A DNA stretch of 64,000 nt, taken from NCBI RefSeq assembly GCF_000597725.1, contig NZ_JFBL01000015.1:1-64000 (forward strand), in the 5' to 3' direction. A program made the translations under genes and the position numbers. Position 1 is the first letter of the stretch, and each line of letters begins with the position of its first letter. Of the stretch, positions 6,810 through 15,331 are shown piece after piece. The notes beneath the pieces are model-generated. The model made no database searches and was not told the origin of the DNA. It worked only from the letters and a program-made list of their open reading frames with translations. Source of the DNA: Sulfurospirillum arcachonense DSM 9755. GTDB lineage: Bacteria; Campylobacterota; Campylobacteria; Campylobacterales; Sulfurospirillaceae.

Positions 6810-9176
6810 ATGGATTTAGATAAATTATTAGAAATTGGTAATGAATGTATTCATTCAGAACCTCCTGTATGTGTAGCTTCCTGTCCCGTTCATATGGATG
6901 TGATTGCCTTTACATCTGAAATTGAAAAAGGTGATTTTGCTAAAGCATACAAAATTATGGAAAATAAAATTCCTTTTAGCCGACTTATTGGAAAAATCTG
7001 TGACCATCCTTGTGAATCAAAGTGTGTTAGAAAAGATGTCGGTGGAAGTATTAAGATTAGCGAATTAGAAAAAACAGTTATAGATTTAGGGTATGATGCA
7101 CCTAAAAAAGCAATGCTCTTACCAAAAACAAAAGGCAATATTGCTGTTATAGGTGGAGGATTAAGTGGGATTGTTACAGCAGTTGAACTTGATAAAAAAG
7201 GCTATCAGGTTACTATTTATGAAAAATCAAGCCGATTAGGCGGAAGTCTTTGGGATTATGAAGGAAAAGGTTTAGATTCTTCTATTATAGAAGAAGAGCT
7301 TTTACTCATTAGCAAAAAAGGTATTAGTGTTTTTTTTAATACCGAAGTAAATGAAGAAAATTTACAAACTTATATCGAAAAATATGATGCTATTTATTTG
7401 GGTACAGGTTACTGGAGTAAAGAGTATGACATCAACCCTGATACTTATCAAAGTGATATTGCCTCACTATTTATAGGTGGAAAAATTCAAAGTAAAAATA
7501 ATTCAGTTATTCATTGTGTAAGTTCAGGTAAACGAGCAGCTGTTTCGATAGATAGATATATTACTAAAACCTCTATGCTTGCTTCGAGGGAGCGAGAGGG
7601 AATATTTGAAACGAAATTAAATTATAAAATAGATACCGTAAAACCTATAGATGTAGTTAAAAAAACATCTAGTATCTATTTCGAAAATGAAGCAAAAAAA
7701 GAGGCAAAAAGATGCCTCAAATGTCAATGTAATGAGTGTATTGATGCATGTGTTCACATGCAAAGGTTTAATGTAACACCTGATAGTTATATTAGAAATA
7801 TAAATCATAATGAACGCATTATTTTAGGAACACATAGTGCCAATGAGATGATTAACTCTTGTACACAGTGTGGTTTATGTAAAGAAGTGTGTCCAGTAGG
7901 GATTGGAATGAAAGATATTATTCATGATACACGTGAAAGTATGGTTGAACGTGGGAAAATGCCATTGTCGGCTCATGATTTTGCACTAAAAGATATGAGT
8001 TTTAGCAATAGCGATTATTTTTCAATGGTAAGAAAACAGCCTAGTAAAGAGGACTCCAAAAGTCTGTTCTATTATCCTCAAATAGCTTTTTGTGGTTATA
8101 CAAGAGGATTATATAAAGGTTCTGGAAAAACAGGATTTTTATTTTATCCAGGTTGTCAGCTTAGTGCAACACATACAGATTATATAGGGGATATTTATAA
8201 GCATCTAGTTGGAGCTATTAAAGATAAAGATGCACAAAATGATGTTGGCCTTTATTTAGGATGCTGTGGAGCACCTGCTGATTGGGCTGGAAGAGTTGAT
8301 TTAATGCCCCAAAGTGTAGAAAAAATACTTAATGTATGGAAAGAAATGGGTGAACCAACATTTATATTGGCATGTTCTAGTTGTACTTCTACTTTTGAAA
8401 AATATTTGCCGATGATAAAAACAGTATCGTTATGGGAAGTATTTGATAAATACGGTTTACCCGAAGTTGCTATTAAAAAAGGTAAAAAAGAGTTGAGTAT
8501 CCATGATGCATGTGCTACTAGACATGATACACAAATTCATAAAAGTGTTCGTAGTATTGTTAAAACATTAGGTTATAGCATTGAAGAGCTTGAATTTTCA
8601 AAAGACAAAGCAAAATGTTGTGGATATGGAGGGTTGGTATCGTGTGCTAATAAAGAGCAAGCCGATGATTTTGTAAATGATCGAATTACGGAGAGTGAGC
8701 AAGATATTCTTGTTTATTGTGCGATGTGTAAAGATGCTATTGTGAAGGGGAATAAAAGAGCTTATCACCTTCTAGATATTATATACGGTAATGAAATAGA
8801 CCAAGCTGTACCTCAAAAAATGCCGACACTTTCTGATCGACAAAACAATCGTAAACGACTTAAAAAACAACTTCTTAAAGAGATATGGAATGAAGAAGTG
8901 AAGAGTGATTTAAGCAATACATATGATTTTACTTTGAATATTTCAGATGAAATAAACGAGATAATTGAAAAGAGATTTATCTTAGTAAGTGATATTGAAC
9001 AAGTTATACATAATTCCATTAAACAAAAAGAGAGATTTTTTAATCCTGAAACATCAGATTATTTAGCACGGCTTAGAATTCAAAATGTGACATATTGGGT
9101 GAAATATGAAGAAAATGGAAGTGACATTGTTTTAAAAGATGTTTATAGCCATAGAATGCAAATAGTGGAAGAATAA
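6810..9176 (+). CDS. Pyridine-nucleotide-disulfide oxidoreductase / CCG-domain FeS fusion protein (DVU_1558-like)
   Basis: 788-residue multidomain redox protein. Residues 1-105 carry the two cysteine groups of the GltD-type N-terminal FeS domain (C13/C21/C25 and C64/C68/C72). A Rossmann motif GGGLSG at 115-120 opens a flavin/NAD(P)-type domain. Two ferredoxin-like clusters follow (C302-C314 and C351-C354-C357-C361). Then come two HdrD/GlpC-type cysteine-rich CCG domains: GCCG near 485 with C522/C525, and KCCGYGG near 603 with C637/C640. The last 120 residues have no recognisable motif. The layout suggests electron transfer between a nicotinamide or flavin pool and an FeS/CCG site. Placed directly after mop, it could take electrons from Mop or serve its maturation. 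From memory the NCBI family name is pyridine nucleotide-disulfide oxidoreductase/dicluster-binding protein. ATG follows GAGGATATAGAGA. Confidence 0.85.
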   Translation: MDLDKLLEIGNECIHSEPPVCVASCPVHMDVIAFTSEIEKGDFAKAYKIMENKIPFSRLIGKICDHPCESKCVRKDVGGSIKISELEKTVIDLGYDAPKKAMLLPKTKGNIAVIGGGLSGIVTAVELDKKGYQVTIYEKSSRLGGSLWDYEGKGLDSSIIEEELLLISKKGISVFFNTEVNEENLQTYIEKYDAIYLGTGYWSKEYDINPDTYQSDIASLFIGGKIQSKNNSVIHCVSSGKRAAVSIDRYITKTSMLASREREGIFETKLNYKIDTVKPIDVVKKTSSIYFENEAKKEAKRCLKCQCNECIDACVHMQRFNVTPDSYIRNINHNERIILGTHSANEMINSCTQCGLCKEVCPVGIGMKDIIHDTRESMVERGKMPLSAHDFALKDMSFSNSDYFSMVRKQPSKEDSKSLFYYPQIAFCGYTRGLYKGSGKTGFLFYPGCQLSATHTDYIGDIYKHLVGAIKDKDAQNDVGLYLGCCGAPADWAGRVDLMPQSVEKILNVWKEMGEPTFILACSSCTSTFEKYLPMIKTVSLWEVFDKYGLPEVAIKKGKKELSIHDACATRHDTQIHKSVRSIVKTLGYSIEELEFSKDKAKCCGYGGLVSCANKEQADDFVNDRITESEQDILVYCAMCKDAIVKGNKRAYHLLDIIYGNEIDQAVPQKMPTLSDRQNNRKRLKKQLLKEIWNEEVKSDLSNTYDFTLNISDEINEIIEKRFILVSDIEQVIHNSIKQKERFFNPETSDYLARLRIQNVTYWVKYEENGSDIVLKDVYSHRMQIVEE

Positions 9177-9177
9177 A

Positions 9178-9384
9178 ATGAAAGATGAACTTAATATAAC
9201 AAATAAATGGATATGTGATAAATGCCAAGAATCATTAGTTTTGGAAAAAGTAAAAGTCCGTTATCTTGAAGGTAATTTTGAAGTGGAGCTTTTAAAATGT
9301 CCTACATGTAAAATGGTTTATATAAATGATGATTTGGCATTGGGAAAGATGCTTGAAGTTGAAAAAGGCTTGGAGGATAAGTAG
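9178..9384 (+). CDS. Small CxxC redox / zinc-ribbon-like protein (DVU_1557-like)
   Basis: 68 residues with two CxxC pairs: C13-x2-C16 and C41-x2-C44 (CPTC), the geometry of a zinc ribbon or rubredoxin-like centre. It begins one base after the stop of the preceding oxidoreductase and ends just before the methyltransferase start, so translation is coupled. The matching small protein in the D. vulgaris cluster is, from memory, called a DVU_1557 family redox protein. Function is unknown; metal binding is inferred from the cysteine spacing alone. A role as electron shuttle or cofactor carrier for aldehyde oxidoreductase maturation is inference. Confidence 0.85.
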   Translation: MKDELNITNKWICDKCQESLVLEKVKVRYLEGNFEVELLKCPTCKMVYINDDLALGKMLEVEKGLEDK

Positions 9385-9385
9385 T

Positions 9386-10117
9386 ATGAATGCTTATGAA
9401 AGCTGTTGTATGCAAGAAGTTACTGGGGAAACTTTACGACCTGGTGGCTTTGAGCTGACAAAAAAAGCAGTAAGATTTTGTTCTTTGGATAAAGAAGATA
9501 ATGTCCTTGATTTAGGTTGTGGAAGAGGGGCTACTATTGAGTATCTTTGGCGTGAGCATTTGATTAGAGCTACTGGTGTAGATTTATCACAAAAGCTGTT
9601 AAAGATTGCAAAAGAAAAAAATCCTTTATCAAAATTTGTTTTTGCTAAAGGAGATTCTTTGCCTTTTGATAATAATAGTTTTGAGTGTGTTTTTGCAGAG
9701 TGTACATTATCTTTGATGGATCATTTACAAGAAACACTCAAAGAAGCACATAGAGTATTAAGTAATGATGGTTGGTTTGTCATTACTGATGTTTATGCAA
9801 AGAACCCAGAGGCAATTGATGAGCTTACAAATTTTTCTATTACTTCGTGTGTAAGAGGATTGCATCAGTTGCCTTTATTGGAAGAAAAATTAGAAAAAAT
9901 GGGTTTTGAAATTATACTTGTAGAAGATCATAGCCATTTTCTTAAAGAGCTTATGGTCAAAATAATTTTTTCTCATGGTTCAATGAGTGCATTTTGGAGT
10001 AAGACAATGAGTGGTGAAAAAACTCAAACATGTTGTTCTTTTGAAAAAACTCTTCAACAATGTAAACCAGGATATTTTATGATTCTTGCACGAAAAAAAG
10101 GAGGCAAAAATGGATGA
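9386..10117 (+). CDS. SAM-dependent class I methyltransferase (DVU_1556 / TrsM-like)
   Basis: 243 residues from the chosen start. The SAM-binding motif I VLDLGCGRGAT lies near residues 40-50, motif II-like GVDLSQKLLKIAKEK follows, and motif post-I/III AECTLSLMDH and VLSNDGWFVITDVYA complete the Methyltransf_11 fold. An N-terminal ESCCMQEV with adjacent cysteines and LRPGG typify this subfamily. An in-frame ATG at 9326 would overlap the previous gene by 59 bp; GGAGG at 9372-9376 supports 9386 instead. It overlaps the next gene by 8 bp. Substrate unknown. In related genomes this family travels with the radical SAM protein three genes along (named TrsM and TrsS in NCBI families, from memory), implying a joint modification step in aldehyde oxidoreductase maturation. 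Confidence 0.87.
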   Translation: MNAYESCCMQEVTGETLRPGGFELTKKAVRFCSLDKEDNVLDLGCGRGATIEYLWREHLIRATGVDLSQKLLKIAKEKNPLSKFVFAKGDSLPFDNNSFECVFAECTLSLMDHLQETLKEAHRVLSNDGWFVITDVYAKNPEAIDELTNFSITSCVRGLHQLPLLEEKLEKMGFEIILVEDHSHFLKELMVKIIFSHGSMSAFWSKTMSGEKTQTCCSFEKTLQQCKPGYFMILARKKGGKNG

Positions 10118-10565
10118 TTTATCAATGCGTTTGTTCAGACTCTCAACTGAGGGCTTTTGTTGTGCCCAAATTATGTATAAACTTTGTCTTGAAGATGAAG
10201 GAATACAAAATGATGATCTTATAAAATCTGCACAAGGTCTTTGCAGGGGTATTGCAGATACACAACAAACTTGTGGAGTATTAAGTGGAGGTATTGGTGT
10301 TTTAGGACTTTATGCAGCAAAAGGTAAAGAAGGTGAAAGCGAAAAAGAGAATATAAAAGAGATGATAGCTGAATTTCATGAATGGTTTAAAAAAGAATTT
10401 GGCTCAACTCAATGTGTTGATCTTATTGGGGTGAAAGATTTTTATGGCAGTGATCAAAGTTATAAACCTATTTGTGCAGATATGTTGCAAAAAGCATATA
10501 TAAAAGTTTGTGAGATTCTTCTGAATCATGGTTATGAGTATGGTAATAGGGAATGTATTTCATGA
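10110..10565 (+). CDS. C_GCAxxG_C_C family protein (DVU_1555-like)
   Basis: 151 residues matching the C_GCAxxG_C_C family: EGFCCAQ with C17/C18, C45 in GLCRG, C55 in QTCGVLSGG, and later C102, C122 and C134. The conserved cysteines suggest redox activity or metal/cluster binding; members are often found near molybdenum or selenium enzymes and are functionally uncharacterised. An in-frame TTG at 10086 is possible, but AAAGGAGG ending just before ATG 10110 is the best ribosome-binding site of the operon. It overlaps the methyltransferase by 8 bp, and its TGA stop overlaps the radical SAM ATG (ATGA). Role in the aldehyde oxidoreductase pathway is inferred only from conserved context. Confidence 0.85.
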   Translation: MDDLSMRLFRLSTEGFCCAQIMYKLCLEDEGIQNDDLIKSAQGLCRGIADTQQTCGVLSGGIGVLGLYAAKGKEGESEKENIKEMIAEFHEWFKKEFGSTQCVDLIGVKDFYGSDQSYKPICADMLQKAYIKVCEILLNHGYEYGNRECIS

Positions 10566-11902
10566 CTTCAAATCAGGGAATTCATACACAAAGTCTTTGT
10601 CCCATATGTTTGAGCAAAATAGAAGCTAACATGTATGAAGAAGGTGAGAATACCTATATGCACAAAGAGTGCTCAGAACATGGTAAATTTAAAACTGTTG
10701 TGTGGCGTGGAGAAGGGATAAAAGAGTGGATTCGTACAAAAGAGAGAGCTTATATTAAAAACCCTATTACTGAATTAAAAATGGGATGCCCATATGATTG
10801 TGGACTTTGTAGTTCACATAGGCAACACACTTGTACCGCACTAATAGAAGTCACTTCTCGTTGTAATTTAAATTGTCGTTTTTGTTTTGCTGATGCGATT
10901 GAGTCAAAAAATGAAGATCCATCATTAGAAAATATTCAATTACAATTTGAGCGTATTTTAAAAGTTTCTGGAAAATGCAACATTCAACTCTCAGGAGGAG
11001 AGCCTACTTTAAGAGATGATTTAGTTGATATTGTAGCTATGGCTACGACTTTTGGATTTCCTTTTATTCAAGTCAATACAAATGGTATTCGTTTTGCAAA
11101 TGATGAGGTATATGTAAAAGCTTTGAAAAATGCAGGATTGAAGTCTATCTTTTTACAATTTGATGGTACCGATGATAAAATATATAAACAATTACGTGGT
11201 AAAGCACTTTTGGAGTTAAAGAAAAAAGCAATTGAGAATTGCCATAAACATGGTATTGGTGTTGTTCTTGTTCCTACTTTAGTACCAAAAATAAATGTTT
11301 ATAATATAGGGGATATTATCCGTTTTGGGATGGACTATTCGCCAACTGTTAGAGGAGTTCATTTTCAACCTGTGAGTTATTTTGGGCGTATTCCAAATGA
11401 GCCTAAAGATGAAGATAGAATCACTTTGCCTGAAGTTATGGATTATATTAATAAACAAACAAATGATATGGTGAGTTTAACAAGTATGCAACCTCCAGGA
11501 TGTGAAAATTCTCTTTGTTCTTTTAACGGTAATTATTTAATAGAAGGAGATATTTTAAAGCCTATTACGAAACGCTCTTGTTGTTCTAGTGATGTTAAAA
11601 AAGCAGAAGTTGGAGCAAATAAAGCCAAAGCTTTTGTTTCAAGAAATTGGTCTTATCAAAAACTTATTGAACAAGAAAAACTTTCAGATTGGGATAAGAT
11701 ATTGGATGCTCTACAAAACAATACTTTTAGTCTTTCAGCAATGGCATTTCAAGATGCTTGGAATGTTAATTTGGAGAGAATTAAAGATTGTTGTATACAT
11801 GTATCTACTCCAAATGGAAATCTGATTCCTTTTTGTATGTATAATTTAACCAATCAAGAGGGACGTTCTCTTTATAGAGATTCTATGGTGACAAGCAGAT
11901 GA
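10562..11902 (+). CDS. Radical SAM protein (DVU_1554 / TrsS-like, cysteine form)
   Basis: 446 residues. An N-terminal CPIC zinc-ribbon-like pair (C13/C16) and a cysteine group C76/C80/C83/C91 precede the radical SAM motif CNLNCRFC (C101, C105, C108). LSGGEPTLRDDL follows as the SAM-binding GGE motif. The C-terminus is again cysteine-rich: RSCCSSD, KDCCIHV and PFCMYNL, like auxiliary-cluster domains. From memory, NCBI names this family radical SAM (seleno)protein TrsS, some members having selenocysteine; here no in-frame TGA interrupts the gene, so this is a cysteine version. An ATG at 10553 is in frame, but AGGGA is too close to it; 10562 gives an ATGA overlap with the upstream stop. Substrate unknown; probably acts with the methyltransferase gene nearby. 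Confidence 0.87.
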   Translation: MTSNQGIHTQSLCPICLSKIEANMYEEGENTYMHKECSEHGKFKTVVWRGEGIKEWIRTKERAYIKNPITELKMGCPYDCGLCSSHRQHTCTALIEVTSRCNLNCRFCFADAIESKNEDPSLENIQLQFERILKVSGKCNIQLSGGEPTLRDDLVDIVAMATTFGFPFIQVNTNGIRFANDEVYVKALKNAGLKSIFLQFDGTDDKIYKQLRGKALLELKKKAIENCHKHGIGVVLVPTLVPKINVYNIGDIIRFGMDYSPTVRGVHFQPVSYFGRIPNEPKDEDRITLPEVMDYINKQTNDMVSLTSMQPPGCENSLCSFNGNYLIEGDILKPITKRSCCSSDVKKAEVGANKAKAFVSRNWSYQKLIEQEKLSDWDKILDALQNNTFSLSAMAFQDAWNVNLERIKDCCIHVSTPNGNLIPFCMYNLTNQEGRSLYRDSMVTSR

Positions 11903-13188
11903 AAGTGACTCCGTTAGAAAACTGGATAGTTGAGCGCACACAAATAACAAAAAGAAGTCAAAAAGCACTCAAAGATTATCAATTAGAACAATTAATAAAT
12001 ACTTTGAAGTATGCAAAGACAAATAGTAAATTTTATGAAAAGCATTTAAATAGTGTAGATATAAGTACTATAAAATCATTTGAAGAATATGAGAGGATTC
12101 CTTTTACAAGTGAGCATGATATTAGACGTGATAATTATGATTTTGTGGCTGTTCCTCATCGTGAAATTGAGCGTATTGTAACTTTAAATACTTCTGGTAC
12201 AACAGGTGATGAAAAACGTATATTTTTTACGCATGAAGATTTGGAAGATACAATTGATTTTTTTCATTATGGTATGAATTGTTTAGTTGATGAGAGAGAT
12301 AAAGTGTTAGTTTTACTCCCTGGCCCTTCTTATGGAAGTATTGGAGATTTACTGAAAAAAGCTCTTGAACAAAGTAATATTGAGTGCATCGTCGAGGGTG
12401 TCCTTAGTGATGTTGAAAAAACACTTACATGTATAGAAGAAAACAACATTACATGTATCATTGGTATTCCTATGCAAGTGCTTTACCTCAGTCGAATAAA
12501 ACCAGAGATATTTTATAAACACATTAAAAAAGTTCTTTTAAGTACAGATTATGTCCCTGATACATTAGTGAAAAAACTAAGCAATGAAGGGGTGTGCAAA
12601 GTATTTAACCATTATGGCATGACAGAGATGGGATACGGTGGAGGAGTGGAGTGTGAATGCTTAAAGGGTTATCATCTTAGAGAAAATCATTTGTATTTTG
12701 AAATCATTGACCCTATTACACAAAAGCATGTCTTAGATGGAGAGTATGGTGAAGTTGTTTTTACAACATTTGCTCGTCAAGCTATGCCTTTAATTCGATA
12801 TAAAACAGGAGATATGGCACGTTTTAGTACCAAGCCTTGTGCATGTGGTACTTTTTTAAGAACTATGGATAAAGTTATTGGTCGTATTGATAACAAAATA
12901 TCTCTCAATCAGCACGAAATTCATTTAAGACAATTAGATGAACTTATATTGCAATTTAATGATGTTGTAGATTATAGAGCTGAATTTAATGAGAAAGATG
13001 CTTTACATGTAAAGCTTACACTACGAGAAAATTTTAATAGTAAAAGTGTTGTAAAAGAGATACAAAACAATATAGTAAGTGATTTGGATATTGAAGTAAA
13101 AGTAGAGTGGAAATGGGATGATTATTCATCAAGTATAACGAATAGCATGATAAAGAGAAAAATACATTATTCTAACAAAGGAAGGTAG
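11899..13188 (+). CDS. PaaK-like AMP-dependent ligase (DVU_1553-like)
   Basis: 429 residues of the phenylacetate-CoA-ligase-like branch of adenylate-forming enzymes. The ATP-binding loop TSGTTGDEKR lies near residue 95, HYGMTEMGYGGG near 238 is the aromatic/TE adenylation motif, and YKTGDMARF near 305 is the conserved aspartate region. A CACG pair near 313-316 sits where PaaK-type enzymes carry cysteines. The C-terminal lid domain is short. It adenylates a carboxylate and may form a CoA thioester, or only an acyl-adenylate used in a modification reaction. The substrate is unknown and need not be the aldehyde oxidoreductase product. ATG overlaps the radical SAM stop by 4 bp (ATGA), so translation is coupled. 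Confidence 0.85.
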   Translation: MKVTPLENWIVERTQITKRSQKALKDYQLEQLINTLKYAKTNSKFYEKHLNSVDISTIKSFEEYERIPFTSEHDIRRDNYDFVAVPHREIERIVTLNTSGTTGDEKRIFFTHEDLEDTIDFFHYGMNCLVDERDKVLVLLPGPSYGSIGDLLKKALEQSNIECIVEGVLSDVEKTLTCIEENNITCIIGIPMQVLYLSRIKPEIFYKHIKKVLLSTDYVPDTLVKKLSNEGVCKVFNHYGMTEMGYGGGVECECLKGYHLRENHLYFEIIDPITQKHVLDGEYGEVVFTTFARQAMPLIRYKTGDMARFSTKPCACGTFLRTMDKVIGRIDNKISLNQHEIHLRQLDELILQFNDVVDYRAEFNEKDALHVKLTLRENFNSKSVVKEIQNNIVSDLDIEVKVEWKWDDYSSSITNSMIKRKIHYSNKGR

Positions 13189-13191
13189 TTT

Positions 13192-14220
13192 ATGAAAACG
13201 ATGATTGAAATAATTGGGGATATTTTAAATGAAGAACAAGAAGTTGTTGCGGCAACTATATTGAGTAAAAAAGGTTCTGCTCCTAGAGGAGTAGGAACGA
13301 AAATGCTTATTCGAAAAAATGCTGTTATTGTTGGAACCATAGGTGGTGGACTTTTAGAAGCTATGACTATTCAATTGGCTTCTAAAGTTTTTAAAGCAAA
13401 AGAATCTTTGATAGAAAAATTTACTCTCTCTGACAAAGATGCTTCCTTAGAAGGTATGGTATGTGGAGGTAATGTAGAAATTCTTCTTGAATATATTAAT
13501 GAAGAAGAAGCAAAACAATATCATCAGGCAAGAGAGTTGAGAGAAGATGAAAAAGACTTTGTTATGCTTACAAGAATTCCAAATGATGATAGTCCTGTTA
13601 CACAAAAAGATAAATTTCTGTTTACAAAAACAGAATTTTATGGGCAAGAGGATGAAAAAGTCAAAAATTTTGTTTCATCATTGAGAGAAAATTTTAATCA
13701 AATAAAGTTTAATTTTGCACAAGAAAAAGAAAAATACTTTATTGAGCCTATTTATGGAATGGAGCAGTTATGCATCGTTGGGGCAGGGCATATTTCACAA
13801 AAAGTGGCTCTTTTTGCTAAAGAGTTAGGTTTTTATACTGTAGTCATGGACGATCGTTCAGAGTTTTTAAATAAAGAGTATTTTACAACAGCAAATGAAC
13901 TTCTTATTACACCTTCTTATGCACAGCTTCCTTTTAATGGAATGATTAACAACAATAGTTATATTGTAATTGTAACAAGAGGGCACTCTTTTGATAAAGA
14001 TGTATTAGGGCAAGCTTTAAGGACAGATGCAAAATATATTGGGATGATTGGTAGCAAGAAAAAGAAAAAGACTGTTTATTCTAAATTACTAGATGAAGGT
14101 TTTGTACAAAGTGATTTAGATAGAGTTGCTTGTCCTATTGGTATTCCTATTGATGCTCAAACGCCTGAAGAAATTGCTATTAGTATTTTAGCTGAGCTTA
14201 TAAAAGTTAAAAGAGGCTAG
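13192..14220 (+). CDS. XdhC-family aldehyde oxidoreductase maturation factor
   Basis: 342 residues with both XdhC parts. The N-terminal XdhC/CoxI domain has LSKKGSAPRGVGTKMLI and GTIGGGLLE near residues 25-55 and the conserved cysteine in MVCGGN. The C-terminal Rossmann domain has IVGAGHISQKVALFAKELG near residues 190-210 and a late GMIGSKKKK. XdhC proteins bind molybdenum cofactor, promote its sulfuration and deliver it to xanthine dehydrogenase-type apoenzymes; here the client should be Mop. The insert between the two domains (about 120-185) is charged and variable. ATG follows AAAGGAAGG with good spacing. The next gene, a MocA-like transferase, supplies the cytidylylation step expected for a Mop-type cofactor. 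Confidence 0.92.
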   Translation: MKTMIEIIGDILNEEQEVVAATILSKKGSAPRGVGTKMLIRKNAVIVGTIGGGLLEAMTIQLASKVFKAKESLIEKFTLSDKDASLEGMVCGGNVEILLEYINEEEAKQYHQARELREDEKDFVMLTRIPNDDSPVTQKDKFLFTKTEFYGQEDEKVKNFVSSLRENFNQIKFNFAQEKEKYFIEPIYGMEQLCIVGAGHISQKVALFAKELGFYTVVMDDRSEFLNKEYFTTANELLITPSYAQLPFNGMINNNSYIVIVTRGHSFDKDVLGQALRTDAKYIGMIGSKKKKKTVYSKLLDEGFVQSDLDRVACPIGIPIDAQTPEEIAISILAELIKVKRG

Positions 14221-14224
14221 AAAT

Positions 14225-15331
14225 ATGTCAAAAGACAATATGGCTGTTCTTATCATTGCAGCTGGATACTCTTCAAGGATGCATGATTTTAAGCCATTAT
14301 TGCCATTAGGAAAAACAAAGGCTTTGAAGAGACTTATTCAAACATATCAAAAGCATGGGATAAAACATATTTATGTTGTTACTGGACATAACCAAGAAGA
14401 GATTTTAAAAGAGCTCAAAGATGATGATGTTGCGATAGTTTATAACGAAAAATATGATAATGGGATGTTTAGTTCTATTCAAAAAGGTTTAAGTATGATG
14501 AGTGAAGCAATAGAGGCTTTCTATATGCAGCCTGTTGATATACCACTTGTTAAAGTTGAGAGTCTTGAACGTCTTTATAATGCATATAAAAGTGGACATA
14601 AAGGACTTATTTATCCTATCTTTTTGGGTCGTAAAGGACATCCCCCACTTATTGATATAAAATATAAAAACTCAATTCTTGTGAGTGATGGGGAAGGTGG
14701 ATTAAAACAGGTTTTAGAAGCATTTAAAGATGATGCTTTACATGTAAGTGTATGCGATCAGTCTGTTATGATGGATATGGATACATTTGAGGATTATGGA
14801 GCATTAGTAGCATATGAGGCACTTGGAGTACCAAATGAAAAAGAGTGCTTAGCTATTTTAGAGCAAAATGAAGTAGACGAGCATATTATCAAGCATACTC
14901 AAGCTGTTGGAAAAATAGTACTTAGACTTCTTGATAAAATTTCCAAGTGTAATTTAAATTTTGATAAGAATGAACTTTTAGCTGCTGCCCTTTTACATGA
15001 TATATCACGAAAAGAGAAAAATCATGCTTTTGTTGGTGCTCAAAAACTACGTTTGATGGGTTATAAAAAAGTAGGTGATATCATTGAAACACATATGGAT
15101 ATTGATGTTGATATGAATCAACCATTGAATGAAAATGAGTTACTTTTTTTAGCTGATAAATTAGTGAGTGAAGATGAGGTATGTGGTTTTGAAGAACGTT
15201 TTGAAAAAGCACGTATAAAATGTAAAGATAATCTTGAAGCACTTGAAAACATAAATAAAAGAGTACAAGCCACTCGTAATATTATTAGAAAAATAGAAAA
15301 TTTAACTCGAAAAGTTTTTTCATATGGTTGA
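14225..15331 (+). CDS. MocA-like NTP transferase fused to HD domain (DVU_1551-like)
   Basis: 368 residues. The first 200 form a MobA/MocA-type nucleotidyltransferase with AAGYSSRMHDFKPLLPLG as the nucleotide-binding loop and PVDIPLV as the metal-binding aspartate region. That family converts molybdopterin to its cytosine dinucleotide form, exactly the cofactor Mop needs. The C-terminal part contains LLHDISRKEKNHAFVGA and ETHMDID, an HD-type metal phosphohydrolase domain of unknown purpose. Such a fusion could couple cofactor synthesis to hydrolysis of a nucleotide or pyrophosphate, which is inference. It begins 5 bp after xdhC and overlaps the next gene by 8 bp. Contains one TTACATGTA palindrome (14738). 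Confidence 0.88.
   Translation: MSKDNMAVLIIAAGYSSRMHDFKPLLPLGKTKALKRLIQTYQKHGIKHIYVVTGHNQEEILKELKDDDVAIVYNEKYDNGMFSSIQKGLSMMSEAIEAFYMQPVDIPLVKVESLERLYNAYKSGHKGLIYPIFLGRKGHPPLIDIKYKNSILVSDGEGGLKQVLEAFKDDALHVSVCDQSVMMDMDTFEDYGALVAYEALGVPNEKECLAILEQNEVDEHIIKHTQAVGKIVLRLLDKISKCNLNFDKNELLAAALLHDISRKEKNHAFVGAQKLRLMGYKKVGDIIETHMDIDVDMNQPLNENELLFLADKLVSEDEVCGFEERFEKARIKCKDNLEALENINKRVQATRNIIRKIENLTRKVFSYG

Noticed and set aside
10562-11902. Selenocysteine TGA in the radical SAM gene
   Set aside because: The frame contains no internal TGA; it is a cysteine version.
13447-13647. Small antisense frame inside xdhC
   Set aside because: Low-complexity shadow of a well-supported coding gene.
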